From NCBI RefSeq assembly GCF_001179925.1, contig NZ_CVSF01000005.1:1-34168 (forward strand): DNA of 34,168 bases, in the 5' to 3' direction. A program made the translations under genes and the position numbers. The notes beneath the pieces are model-generated. The model was not told the origin of the DNA and searched no databases. It worked only from the letters and a program-made list of their open reading frames with translations. Position 1 is the stretch's first letter; the number at the start of each line of letters is the position of its first letter. Of this stretch, positions 17,552 to 24,706 are shown in pieces. This DNA comes from Candidatus Pelagibacter communis (GTDB lineage: Bacteria; Pseudomonadota; Alphaproteobacteria; Pelagibacterales; Pelagibacteraceae).

Positions 17552-18577
17552 TTAACTAAAAGCTTCTGCCCAAGTTCCTTGAGTTGATGCTTTAGAATAC
17601 TCTGTTGCTCTACCTTCAAAGAAATTCATATGCTCAACAGCATTCAACATAGTATCTAACCAACCTAGTGGATTTTTTTCAACTTTATAAATTGGTTCTA
17701 ATCCTAGTTGATCTAATCTTCTATTAGCAATAAATCTGATATAATCTTTAACTTCTTGAGCAGTTAAACCTTCCATAGGACCCATTTCAAAAGCCAGATC
17801 TATGAAAGCATCTTCATGCTCCACTATTGTTCTACAAGCCTCATAAAGTTCTTTTTTTAATTTTGGAGTCCAAATTTCTGGATTTTCTTTTATAAACTCC
17901 TTAAAAATTCTTATCATTGAATTGCAATGAAGAGTTTCGTCTCGAACAGACCAAGTAACTATTTGACCCATACCTTTCATTTTATTGTGTCGAGGAAAAT
18001 TTAAAAGAATAGCAAAGCTTGCAAATAATTGTAATCCTTCTGTAAAGGCGCTAAACACTGCAACTGTTTTTGCAATATCTTCTTTAGAATTTACATTAAA
18101 ACCTTGCATATAATCATATTTATCTTTCATTTCTTTATATTTCATAAAAGCTGAATACTCCGACTCTGGCATTCCTATAGTGTCTAATAAATGAGAGTAA
18201 GCAGCTACATGAACTGTTTCCATTGCAGCAAAAGCTGTCATCATCATTAGAACTTCAGTAGGCTTAAATACAGTTGTGTAATGTCTTAAATAGCAGTTAT
18301 TAACTTCAACGTCTGCTTGAGTAAAAAATCTGAAAATTTGTGTTAATAAATTTTTTTCAGGTTGAGACAAGTTCTTTTGCCAGTCTCTAACATCATCACC
18401 AAGTGGAACTTCCTCTGGCAACCAGTGAATTCTTTGTTGAGTTAACCATGCATCATAACACCATGGATATCTAAATGGTTTATAAACAGGATTCTCAGTT
18501 AACAATCCCATTTTTTTTGGTTTAGTTATTTCTTTTTTCTCTAATTTGATTTTTTCTGCTACTGACATGATAGACAT
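17552..18577 (-). CDS. nrdB: Class I ribonucleotide reductase, small (radical) subunit
   Basis: NrdB holds the dimetal centre and tyrosyl radical needed for deoxyribonucleotide synthesis. The 341 residues carry the metal ligands in FTQADVEV, AMETVH, FTEGLQLF and RDETLH. The radical tyrosine is in ETVHVAAYSH, spaced as in the E. coli ETIHSRSY segment, so a tyrosyl-radical enzyme is expected. There is no N-terminal ATP-cone fused to it. The chosen ATG at 18577 overlaps the nrdA end by 19 bases; a second ATG three codons in (18568) is equally possible. It is cotranscribed with nrdA. Confidence 0.95.
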   Translation of the reverse strand: MSIMSVAEKIKLEKKEITKPKKMGLLTENPVYKPFRYPWCYDAWLTQQRIHWLPEEVPLGDDVRDWQKNLSQPEKNLLTQIFRFFTQADVEVNNCYLRHYTTVFKPTEVLMMMTAFAAMETVHVAAYSHLLDTIGMPESEYSAFMKYKEMKDKYDYMQGFNVNSKEDIAKTVAVFSAFTEGLQLFASFAILLNFPRHNKMKGMGQIVTWSVRDETLHCNSMIRIFKEFIKENPEIWTPKLKKELYEACRTIVEHEDAFIDLAFEMGPMEGLTAQEVKDYIRFIANRRLDQLGLEPIYKVEKNPLGWLDTMLNAVEHMNFFEGRATEYSKASTQGTWAEAFS

Positions 18578-20496
18578 TCCTCGTATTCTTGTTCATTTGA
18601 TTGTTGATTTTTAGACTTGTATACATTCGCTGTAATATCAGTTGATTTTGCATCATTAATATTTTCAGCTCTTTGAATTGATTTTGACCTACAGTAATAA
18701 AGGCTTTTAAGACCCTTTTTCCAAGCATCAAAATGAATTTTATGTAATTCTTTTTTGTGTACATCTGCTGGTAAGAATAAATTTACTGATTGAGCTTGTG
18801 ATATAAATGGAGTTCTGTCTCCACTTAAATCAATAATCCAATGTTGATTCAACTCAAAAGCAGTTTTGAAAACATCTTTCTCTAAATCTGTTAAAAAATC
18901 TAAATGTGATACCGAGCCTTGATTAGTGGTGATTGTAGACCAAGTTTCATCATCGTTTTTACCATGACTTTCTAAAATTTCCTCTAAATATCTATTTCTA
19001 ACATTAAATGATCCAGACAAAGTTTTGTGGGTATAACTATTAGCTGCTATAGGTTCAACTCCTGGTGAAGCTCCACCACAAATAATAGAAATAGAAGCCG
19101 TTGGAGCTATTGCAGTTTTATTTGAAAATCTTTCCTTATAACCGTATTCAGCTGCATCCGGACATGCGCCTCTTTCCTCTGCTAAATCTTTTGAAGCTTG
19201 ATTAACTTTTTCGTGAATATTTTTAAAAATTTTTTTATTCCAAGCTTTTGCCATTACGGACTCTAATGGAATTCTATTTTTTTGTAGAAAAGAATGAAAA
19301 CCCATTACGCCTAAACCTACACTTCTTTCTCTTTCGGCCGAATATTTAGCGTCTTTAAATTGATCAGGTGCCTTATTTATAAAATCAGATAAAACATTAT
19401 CAAGGAACCTCATTACGTCATTAATCATATTAGGATCATCTTTCCACTCATCATATTTTTCAATATTTAAAGAAGACAAACAACAAACTGCAGTTCTATC
19501 TCTACCGTCTTTATCTATACCCGTGGGTAATGTTATTTCGCTACATAGATTAGAAGTTTTAACAGTTAAATTTGCTAACTTATGATGCTGAGGAATTTGT
19601 CTATTTACAGTATCAATATAAATTATATATGGTTCACCAGTTTCAATTCTAGCTGTTAACAATCTAATCCATAAGTTTCTTGCAGATATAGTTTGTTGAA
19701 CAGATCCGTCTACAGGACTTTTTAAAGCCCATTGTTCATCAGTTTCAACAGCACGCATAAATGCATCTGAAACTAAAACTCCGTGATGTAAATTTAAAGC
19801 TTTTCTATTTGGATCACCACCTGTTGGTCTTCTCATTTCAATAAATTCTTCAATCTCTGGATGATCAATTGGAAGGTAACAAGCAGCGGAACCTCTTCTT
19901 AAAGAACCTTGGCTAATTGCCATTGTTAAAGAGTCCATAACTTTAATGAAAGGAATAATTCCAGAAGTTTTGCCTACTCTACCAATTTTTTCACCAATAG
20001 ATCTTAGATTTCCCCAATAACTTCCAATTCCTCCACCCTTCGCTGCTAACCAAACGTTTTCACTCCAAAGATCCAGTATTCCACCAAGACTATCTGTAGC
20101 TTCATTTAAAAAACAAGAAATAGGCAAGCCTCTTTTTGTTCCACCATTAGATAAAACAGGTGTTGCAGGCATGAACCAAAGATTGCTTATATAATTATAT
20201 ATTCTTTGAGCATGTAAATTATCATCTGCATAAGTGCTAGCTACTCTTGCAAATAGATCCTGAAAAGATTCGTTATGACCAAGATATCTGTCTTTTAAAG
20301 TTGCTTTTCCAAAGTCAGTTAAATTTGCGTCTTTCGATCGATCAATTTTGATAATAATACCTTTGTCATTTTGAAAAAGTTCAGTTTCATTATTTAATGA
20401 AAATAAATCAGGTCTATTAGATTTGGAGACTTCTTTTACTTCAGGGCTATATTCAGAGACAGCTTTCTTTAAGGCCTGAGATAGTATTTTATTCAT
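18559..20496 (-). CDS. nrdA: Class I ribonucleotide reductase, large (catalytic) subunit
   Basis: NrdA reduces ribonucleoside diphosphates. Catalytic parts seen are the first redox cysteine in PISCFLNEATDS, the NLCSEIT active-site triad (Asn, thiyl Cys, Glu), the second redox cysteine in AVCCLSSLNI, the radical-transfer tyrosines in LYYCRS and the C-terminal redox pair CLSC just before the end. At 645 residues it is about 115 shorter than E. coli NrdA. The N-terminus reaches the core quickly with no recognisable ATP-cone, so dATP overall-activity inhibition may be absent. The promoter region carries an apparent NrdR box pair. The ATG lies about 8 bases after the -10 box. Confidence 0.95.
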   Translation of the reverse strand: MNKILSQALKKAVSEYSPEVKEVSKSNRPDLFSLNNETELFQNDKGIIIKIDRSKDANLTDFGKATLKDRYLGHNESFQDLFARVASTYADDNLHAQRIYNYISNLWFMPATPVLSNGGTKRGLPISCFLNEATDSLGGILDLWSENVWLAAKGGGIGSYWGNLRSIGEKIGRVGKTSGIIPFIKVMDSLTMAISQGSLRRGSAACYLPIDHPEIEEFIEMRRPTGGDPNRKALNLHHGVLVSDAFMRAVETDEQWALKSPVDGSVQQTISARNLWIRLLTARIETGEPYIIYIDTVNRQIPQHHKLANLTVKTSNLCSEITLPTGIDKDGRDRTAVCCLSSLNIEKYDEWKDDPNMINDVMRFLDNVLSDFINKAPDQFKDAKYSAERERSVGLGVMGFHSFLQKNRIPLESVMAKAWNKKIFKNIHEKVNQASKDLAEERGACPDAAEYGYKERFSNKTAIAPTASISIICGGASPGVEPIAANSYTHKTLSGSFNVRNRYLEEILESHGKNDDETWSTITTNQGSVSHLDFLTDLEKDVFKTAFELNQHWIIDLSGDRTPFISQAQSVNLFLPADVHKKELHKIHFDAWKKGLKSLYYCRSKSIQRAENINDAKSTDITANVYKSKNQQSNEQEYEECLSCQ

Positions 20497-20504
20497 TTTT
20501 TGTT

Positions 20505-20533
20505 ATTATATTTTGTTGTAAGTGCGAAAACAA
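20505..20533 (-). promoter_or_regulatory. nrdAB promoter, near-leaderless
   Basis: On the minus strand TTGTTT (20533-20528), a 17-base spacer and a perfect TATAAT (20510-20505) lie eight bases from the nrdA ATG at 20496. The expected leader is 0-2 bases. The -35 box overlaps the proximal NrdR-like box. Motif quality is good; the start site is inferred. Confidence 0.7.
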
Positions 20534-20578
20534 CTATATGTTGTATGCGCTTATTATTAATATACTATATAACTAGTA
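20531..20578. promoter_or_regulatory. Putative NrdR box pair
   Basis: Box 1 at 20531-20546 reads CAACTATATGTTGTAT; its core CTATATGTTG matches nine of ten positions of the NrdR consensus core CWATATATWG. Box 2 at 20562-20577 has core CTATATAACT starting at 20565, conserved in its left half only. The cores start 31 bases apart, three helical turns, the spacing known for NrdR operator pairs. Box 1 overlaps the nrdA -35 element, which fits repression. The nrdR gene is not in the window. Confidence 0.65.
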
Positions 20579-20583
20579 AATCA

Positions 20584-20602
20584 ATAGAACATTTATAGAA
20601 CA
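20584..20602. repeat. Tandem ATAGAACA direct repeat upstream of phosphomannomutase
   Basis: ATAGAACA occurs at 20584-20591 and again at 20595-20602, an 11-base period (one helical turn), followed by TATAAAA stretches upstream of the phosphomannomutase gene. It could be a binding site on one DNA face or chance in AT-rich DNA. Confidence 0.35.
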
Positions 20603-20654
20603 CTATAAAAATAATTCAACTATAAAATTGAAAAAAAGGTAAGTAATTAACAGC

Positions 20655-22109
20655 ATGACTCTATCAATAAAAATTGATCCCCTAGGCTTTAGAGAATATG
20701 ACGCACGATGGATTTACAACAAAGATATCAATAATGAGGGAATCAAAAATTTGGGTAAAGGTCTAGGAACCCAGATTATAAAACATACCAAAAAAGAAAA
20801 TCCTAAAGTTATAGTTGGTCATGATTATAGGTCTTATAGTGTAGAAATAAAAACTGCACTTAAAAATGGTTTAATTTCAACAGGATGTTTTGTTGAAGAC
20901 ATAGGTTTATCTTTATCACCTATGGTTTATTTTGCACAATTCAAATTAGATGCCGATGCAGTAGCCATGGTTACAGCAAGTCATAATGAAAATGGTTGGA
21001 CTGGAGTAAAAATGGGTATTCAAAAAGGTTTAACCCATGCTCCTGATGAAATGGAAGAATTAAAACAAATTACATTAGATCAAAATTTTTTAAAAGGTAA
21101 AGGAAAAGAAAAAAATATAAAGAATTTTGATAAAATTTATAAGGGTGATTTAATTCAAAAAAATAAAATTAAAAAAAAAATCAAAGCAGTTGTAGGTTGT
21201 GGGAATGGTACAGCAGGAATATTTGCCCCTGATATTTTAAGAGGCATCGGTTGTGATGTGGTTGAATTAGATTGTGAACTAAATTGGAATTTTCCAAAAT
21301 ATAATCCTAATCCTGAGGATTTGGAAATGCTTCATGAAATAGCTAAAGTAGTTAAAAAAAACAATGCTGATATTGGCTTTGGTTTCGATGGTGACGGAGA
21401 TAGAGTTGGTGTAATTGATAACAATGGAAATGAAATATTTTCTGATAAGATTGGTTTAATAATTGCTAGAAATTTATCAAAAAACCATCAAAATTCAAAA
21501 TTTGTAGTGGATGTAAAATCAACTGGTTTATTTAAAAATGATGAAATCTTAAAAAAAAATAAATGTGAGACTATTTATTGGAAAACTGGACATTCTCATA
21601 TTAAAAGAAAAGTAAATCATGAAAAAGCTTTAGCTGGGTTTGAAAAAAGTGGTCATTTTTTTTTCAATCCACCCCTAGGACATGGTTATGACGATGGAAT
21701 TAACTCTGCAATACAAGTTTGTCACCTATTAGATAATCAAAATAAAAAAATGAGTGAAATAATTAAAGAACTTCCAAAAACTTTTCAGTCACCAACAATG
21801 GCTCCATATTGTAAAGATAAAGAAAAATACAAAGTTGTTGACAGCTTAGTAAAACAAATAGAAAAAATTAAAAATGATAGAATAAAGATAGATAATCAGG
21901 AAATAAAAGAAATTTTAACAGTCAATGGAATTCGATTCTCTTTTGAAGATGGTTCGTGGGGTTTAATTAGAGCGTCTTCAAATAAACCATCTTTAGTAAT
22001 TGTTACTGAAAGTCCGACTTCAAATAACAGAAAAATAGAAATTTTTAAATTTATAGATAAATTGCTTCAAAGTACCAATCAAATAGGAGAATACGACCAA
22101 AAAATTTAA
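20655..22109 (+). CDS. Phosphomannomutase/phosphoglucomutase
   Basis: This alpha-D-phosphohexomutase interconverts hexose 1- and 6-phosphates for surface polysaccharide or storage metabolism. The 484-residue protein has the four family motifs: the phosphoserine loop TASHNENG (Ser109), the magnesium site DGDGDR (245-250), the sugar-binding GFEKSGHFFF around 330 and the C-terminal phosphate-binding RASSNKPSLVI. The family resembles AlgC/ManB, which accepts both mannose and glucose. A purine-rich AAAAAAAGGTAAG lies about 15 bases before the ATG and may act as the ribosome site. The stop shares the palindrome TTAA with the convergent gene downstream. Confidence 0.92.
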   Translation: MTLSIKIDPLGFREYDARWIYNKDINNEGIKNLGKGLGTQIIKHTKKENPKVIVGHDYRSYSVEIKTALKNGLISTGCFVEDIGLSLSPMVYFAQFKLDADAVAMVTASHNENGWTGVKMGIQKGLTHAPDEMEELKQITLDQNFLKGKGKEKNIKNFDKIYKGDLIQKNKIKKKIKAVVGCGNGTAGIFAPDILRGIGCDVVELDCELNWNFPKYNPNPEDLEMLHEIAKVVKKNNADIGFGFDGDGDRVGVIDNNGNEIFSDKIGLIIARNLSKNHQNSKFVVDVKSTGLFKNDEILKKNKCETIYWKTGHSHIKRKVNHEKALAGFEKSGHFFFNPPLGHGYDDGINSAIQVCHLLDNQNKKMSEIIKELPKTFQSPTMAPYCKDKEKYKVVDSLVKQIEKIKNDRIKIDNQEIKEILTVNGIRFSFEDGSWGLIRASSNKPSLVIVTESPTSNNRKIEIFKFIDKLLQSTNQIGEYDQKI

Positions 22110-23248
22110 TTATTTTCTTTTTCTCCTTCATTTTCACTTAATTTAACTTCTTCTCCTTGCACGTCATTATTTGTATCTTTATTGTGAATTTGAGATTGAT
22201 TACTATAAAATTTTCTAATTAATTCTTCCTCTTTCTTTTTTTGTTCCTGATCAAATTTTTCTTCCCATTCTTTAATTCGTCTATTTTCCTCGACAATCCT
22301 CTTTTCTTCTTCGGCTTGACGTTTTATCTTTAATTCATTCTCCTCTTCTATTCTTCTTCTTTTCTCCTCTTCTTTTCTTAATTCTTCCTCTTGTTCTCTA
22401 AGTTCTTTTTCCTTCATTAAGCGTTCTCGCTCTTGGGATTTAATTTTCTCCTCCTTGATTCTTAATTCCTCCTCTTTGGCTCTTTGATCAGCTTGCTCTT
22501 TGAGTAATTGTCGCTCAATCTCTTGTTGTCTTTCTATTTCCAATTGTTTAAGTCTATTCTCAGTTTCTCTCAGTTTTTCTTCTTCATATTGCAATTTTCT
22601 AGCTGCCTCTCTTAATTTTTGTTCTTCATCTAATCTATTTTGTCTCTCAATTTCATTTAGCCTATTCTTTTCTTGTCTTTCTTTTTCTTTTTCATCTCTT
22701 AACTTTTGAGCTTGTATTGCTTTATTCTTTATATCTTCTTCTTTAATTCTAATTTTTTCCTCTCTAATTCTTTGTCTTTCCAGCATTCTCATTCGTAATT
22801 CTTCATCTTTTAATCTTCTAGCATCTTCTCTAATTTTTTTGGCTTCTTCATCTTTAATTTTTTGCTGTTCTATTTTAATTCTCCTTAATTCTATTTTTCT
22901 TTGCCTTTCCTCATTTTTTCTTACTTGTTTTTCATTATCAGCTAATAATTTTTGTTGGAGGAATATTTGTTTTTTTTCCTCTTTAATTTTATCTAATCTT
23001 TCTTTTTGAGCTTGTTTTTTTTCATTTAATAATTCTTTTTTTTCATCATTTTTTCTTTTCTTTTCTAATCTAATTTTCTCTTTTTCTTTTCTTTTTTTTA
23101 AGTCAATAAAATATTTTTCTACTTTTTTTTTTGTATTTTCTATTAAACCAAAAGGATTTATATCTAAATTTTTTGGGGCTTTCGGAACTAAAGATTTGAT
23201 ATTTTCTAAAATCACATTTTTTTGTTTTTGTGATTTTTTTGGACTCAT
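22106..23248 (-). CDS. Long charged single-helix/coiled-coil protein of unknown function
   Basis: I do not recognise a named family. The 380-residue protein has an ordered-looking N-terminal segment of about 50 residues (KSLVPKAPKNLDINPFGL, then ENTKKKVEKYF). From there to about residue 345 it is an almost uninterrupted Lys/Glu/Arg/Gln-rich run without proline or glycine, and then a short acidic tail. Patterns such as EEKIRIKEED and RRRIEEENELKIKRQ favour a stable ER/K-type single alpha helix or a long coiled coil of about 300 residues, roughly 45 nm if fully extended. No signal peptide or membrane segment is seen, so unlike TolA it should be cytoplasmic. The gene is purine-rich on its coding strand. 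Roles as a spacer, scaffold or cytoskeletal element are inference only. Confidence 0.75.
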   Translation of the reverse strand: MSPKKSQKQKNVILENIKSLVPKAPKNLDINPFGLIENTKKKVEKYFIDLKKRKEKEKIRLEKKRKNDEKKELLNEKKQAQKERLDKIKEEKKQIFLQQKLLADNEKQVRKNEERQRKIELRRIKIEQQKIKDEEAKKIREDARRLKDEELRMRMLERQRIREEKIRIKEEDIKNKAIQAQKLRDEKEKERQEKNRLNEIERQNRLDEEQKLREAARKLQYEEEKLRETENRLKQLEIERQQEIERQLLKEQADQRAKEEELRIKEEKIKSQERERLMKEKELREQEEELRKEEEKRRRIEEENELKIKRQAEEEKRIVEENRRIKEWEEKFDQEQKKKEEELIRKFYSNQSQIHNKDTNNDVQGEEVKLSENEGEKENN

Positions 23249-23447
23249 AATTTAAGTTAACATTTTTAAAGTAATTTAAAAATCTTTGAAAAGTTTAAAT
23301 TGGGGTTTTGATATTTGATTAGCAAAAAAATCTTATTAATTGAGTAGTATAATCGATCAATACAATCTCTACGTGTAATTTTATTTTAACTTAAATTTTT
23401 TTTTAGGATTAATAAGCAAAGAATCAGATATTAGCTTTTGTAATTTC

Positions 23448-23771
23448 ATGATTAAAAATTTTTTTTATTTATTTTGTTTTTTTTTAATTTCAAATTGCTC
23501 AATACCAAATACTGCTTTTTTTGGTCCTGTTTATACTGGTGTAAAAACAGGAAGCGTTTATCAAGCTTCACTGTCTTATAGTTCTGGCAAAATTATTAAC
23601 AATTTAGGATTACAAAATTCATTATATCAATCAGATAAATTTAAAAAATTTTCAAAAAACCCAATATTACCTGATATTCCTTTTGTAGATGAAGACCCCA
23701 AAATTCTTTTAACTTATAAAGTGAATCTTGTTGAAATTTCAAGTGTAATGGAACCTGAGCCTTTACCTTAA
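23448..23771 (+). CDS. Small predicted lipoprotein, unknown function
   Basis: The 107-residue product begins with a lysine and a hydrophobic stretch (FFYLFCFFLIS) leading to a possible lipobox ISNC, with the lipidated cysteine at about residue 17. Asparagine at -1 is atypical for the lipobox but the overall shape fits. The mature part has FFGPVYTGVKTGSVYQASLSY, rich in Gly/Ser/Tyr, and ends acidic and proline-rich (VMEPEPLP). It would sit on a membrane facing the periplasm. It is divergent from the helical protein, with a 199-base gap in which no other gene is visible and only loose promoter-like matches (TATAAT at 23350) occur. No function is proposed. Confidence 0.7.
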   Translation: MIKNFFYLFCFFLISNCSIPNTAFFGPVYTGVKTGSVYQASLSYSSGKIINNLGLQNSLYQSDKFKKFSKNPILPDIPFVDEDPKILLTYKVNLVEISSVMEPEPLP

Positions 23772-23840
23772 TTAATAACTTTATTTTTCAACTTTTTCGC
23801 GATTACATTTTCATTAAGAATCAATTAATTTTTTATTTAA

Positions 23841-23868
23841 GGGTGGTAGAGGGAGACTGAAACCACCC
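23841..23868. other. Isolated GC-rich hairpin element between convergent genes
   Basis: In a region of about 20-30% GC, bases 23840-23880 reach about 61%. GGGTGGT (23841-23847) pairs perfectly with ACCACCC (23862-23868) around a 14-base loop, and AAGGG/CCCTT offers an alternative outer stem. There is no T-run after it on either strand, so it is not a standard terminator. CGATTACA occurs on both sides (23800-23807 and 23878-23885). It could be a bidirectional transcript end, a small RNA or a remnant of an insertion. Confidence 0.5.
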
Positions 23869-23880
23869 CGACCCCTTCGA

Positions 23881-24669
23881 TTACAATTTAAAATACTCAA
23901 ACAAAAACTTGATAGCAATCGCAAGTAAAAAAATGCCAAAAAATTTTGTAATTTTATTTTTATCAATTTTATGAACGGTTCTAGCTCCTATTCTTGCCAT
24001 AAAGGTTGTAATTGGAATAAATATTAAAAATGCTGGTATATTCAAAAATCCTATGCTTAATGGAAGGTTGGATTTTAAGTAACTTCCTGAAACCAAAAAC
24101 CCAATTGCACCAAATACCGCAATAAAAAAACCTATAGCAGCAGCGCTTCCTATGGCTTTATTAATTGAATAACCAAAAAATTTAAGAATGGGAACATTCA
24201 TAATAGCACCACCTATTCCCATAGGAGCAGATATAAACCCAACAATAAATCCTAATAAAATTCTAAGATATAATTTCATATCTATAATTATATTCTTTTC
24301 TTTTTCTTTAATTAAAAGCAAGTATGTTCCCAAAAATAAAATCACTATTGAAAAAAATAAAACTAAAGATTTTGTTTTTAAAGATGCTGCAAAAATAGTT
24401 CCAACAATTACTCCTAACACGACAAAAAATCCATATTTTTTAACAACATCAAAATCTACTGCTTTAAATTTATTATGTGTTAAAACTGATACAGTAGAGG
24501 TTGGTATGATTATTGCAAATGATGTACCCACTGCTAAATGCATAATATATTGTGGATCTATTCCTAAAGATCCAAATATATAATATAAAAATGGAACTGT
24601 TATTAAACCTCCTCCAATTCCAAATAAACCTGCAACAAAACCAACTGGAATAGCAGTAAGCACCATCAA
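23881..24669 (-). CDS. TSUP (TauE/SafE) family membrane transporter
   Basis: This integral membrane protein of 261-262 residues has about eight hydrophobic segments and the two family repeats: VAGLFGIGGGLITVPFL near the N-terminus and VGFISAPMGIGGAIMNVPIL in the middle. TSUP proteins export sulfite, sulfoacetate or similar organosulfur anions, or take up sulfur compounds; the substrate here is unknown. The start is uncertain: TTG 24669 or ATG 24666 would begin right at the first membrane segment. The frame stays open further upstream, so a few residues may be missing. It follows the dihydrouridine synthase gene closely on the same strand. Confidence 0.87.
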   Translation of the reverse strand: MMVLTAIPVGFVAGLFGIGGGLITVPFLYYIFGSLGIDPQYIMHLAVGTSFAIIIPTSTVSVLTHNKFKAVDFDVVKKYGFFVVLGVIVGTIFAASLKTKSLVLFFSIVILFLGTYLLLIKEKEKNIIIDMKLYLRILLGFIVGFISAPMGIGGAIMNVPILKFFGYSINKAIGSAAAIGFFIAVFGAIGFLVSGSYLKSNLPLSIGFLNIPAFLIFIPITTFMARIGARTVHKIDKNKITKFFGIFLLAIAIKFLFEYFKL

Positions 24670-24706
24670 TAAAACTACATAACTATATTCATTTGCTAAA
24701 ATTGAA

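Noticed and set aside
22500-22709. Ser/Phe/Leu-rich frame on the plus strand inside the helical-protein gene
   Set aside because: It is the complement of GAA/AAG/AGA-rich coding sequence and has no family features or upstream signals.
23841-23868. GC-rich hairpin as a standard rho-independent terminator
   Set aside because: No T-run follows the stem on either strand.
23839-23880. GC-rich element as a tRNA or tmRNA fragment
   Set aside because: TGGTAGAG and GACTGAAA recall tRNA D-arm and anticodon pieces, but no cloverleaf, T-arm or CCA end can be formed.
24188-24583. 131-codon frame on the plus strand opposite the TSUP gene
   Set aside because: It is antisense to a clear membrane transporter and has no recognisable features.
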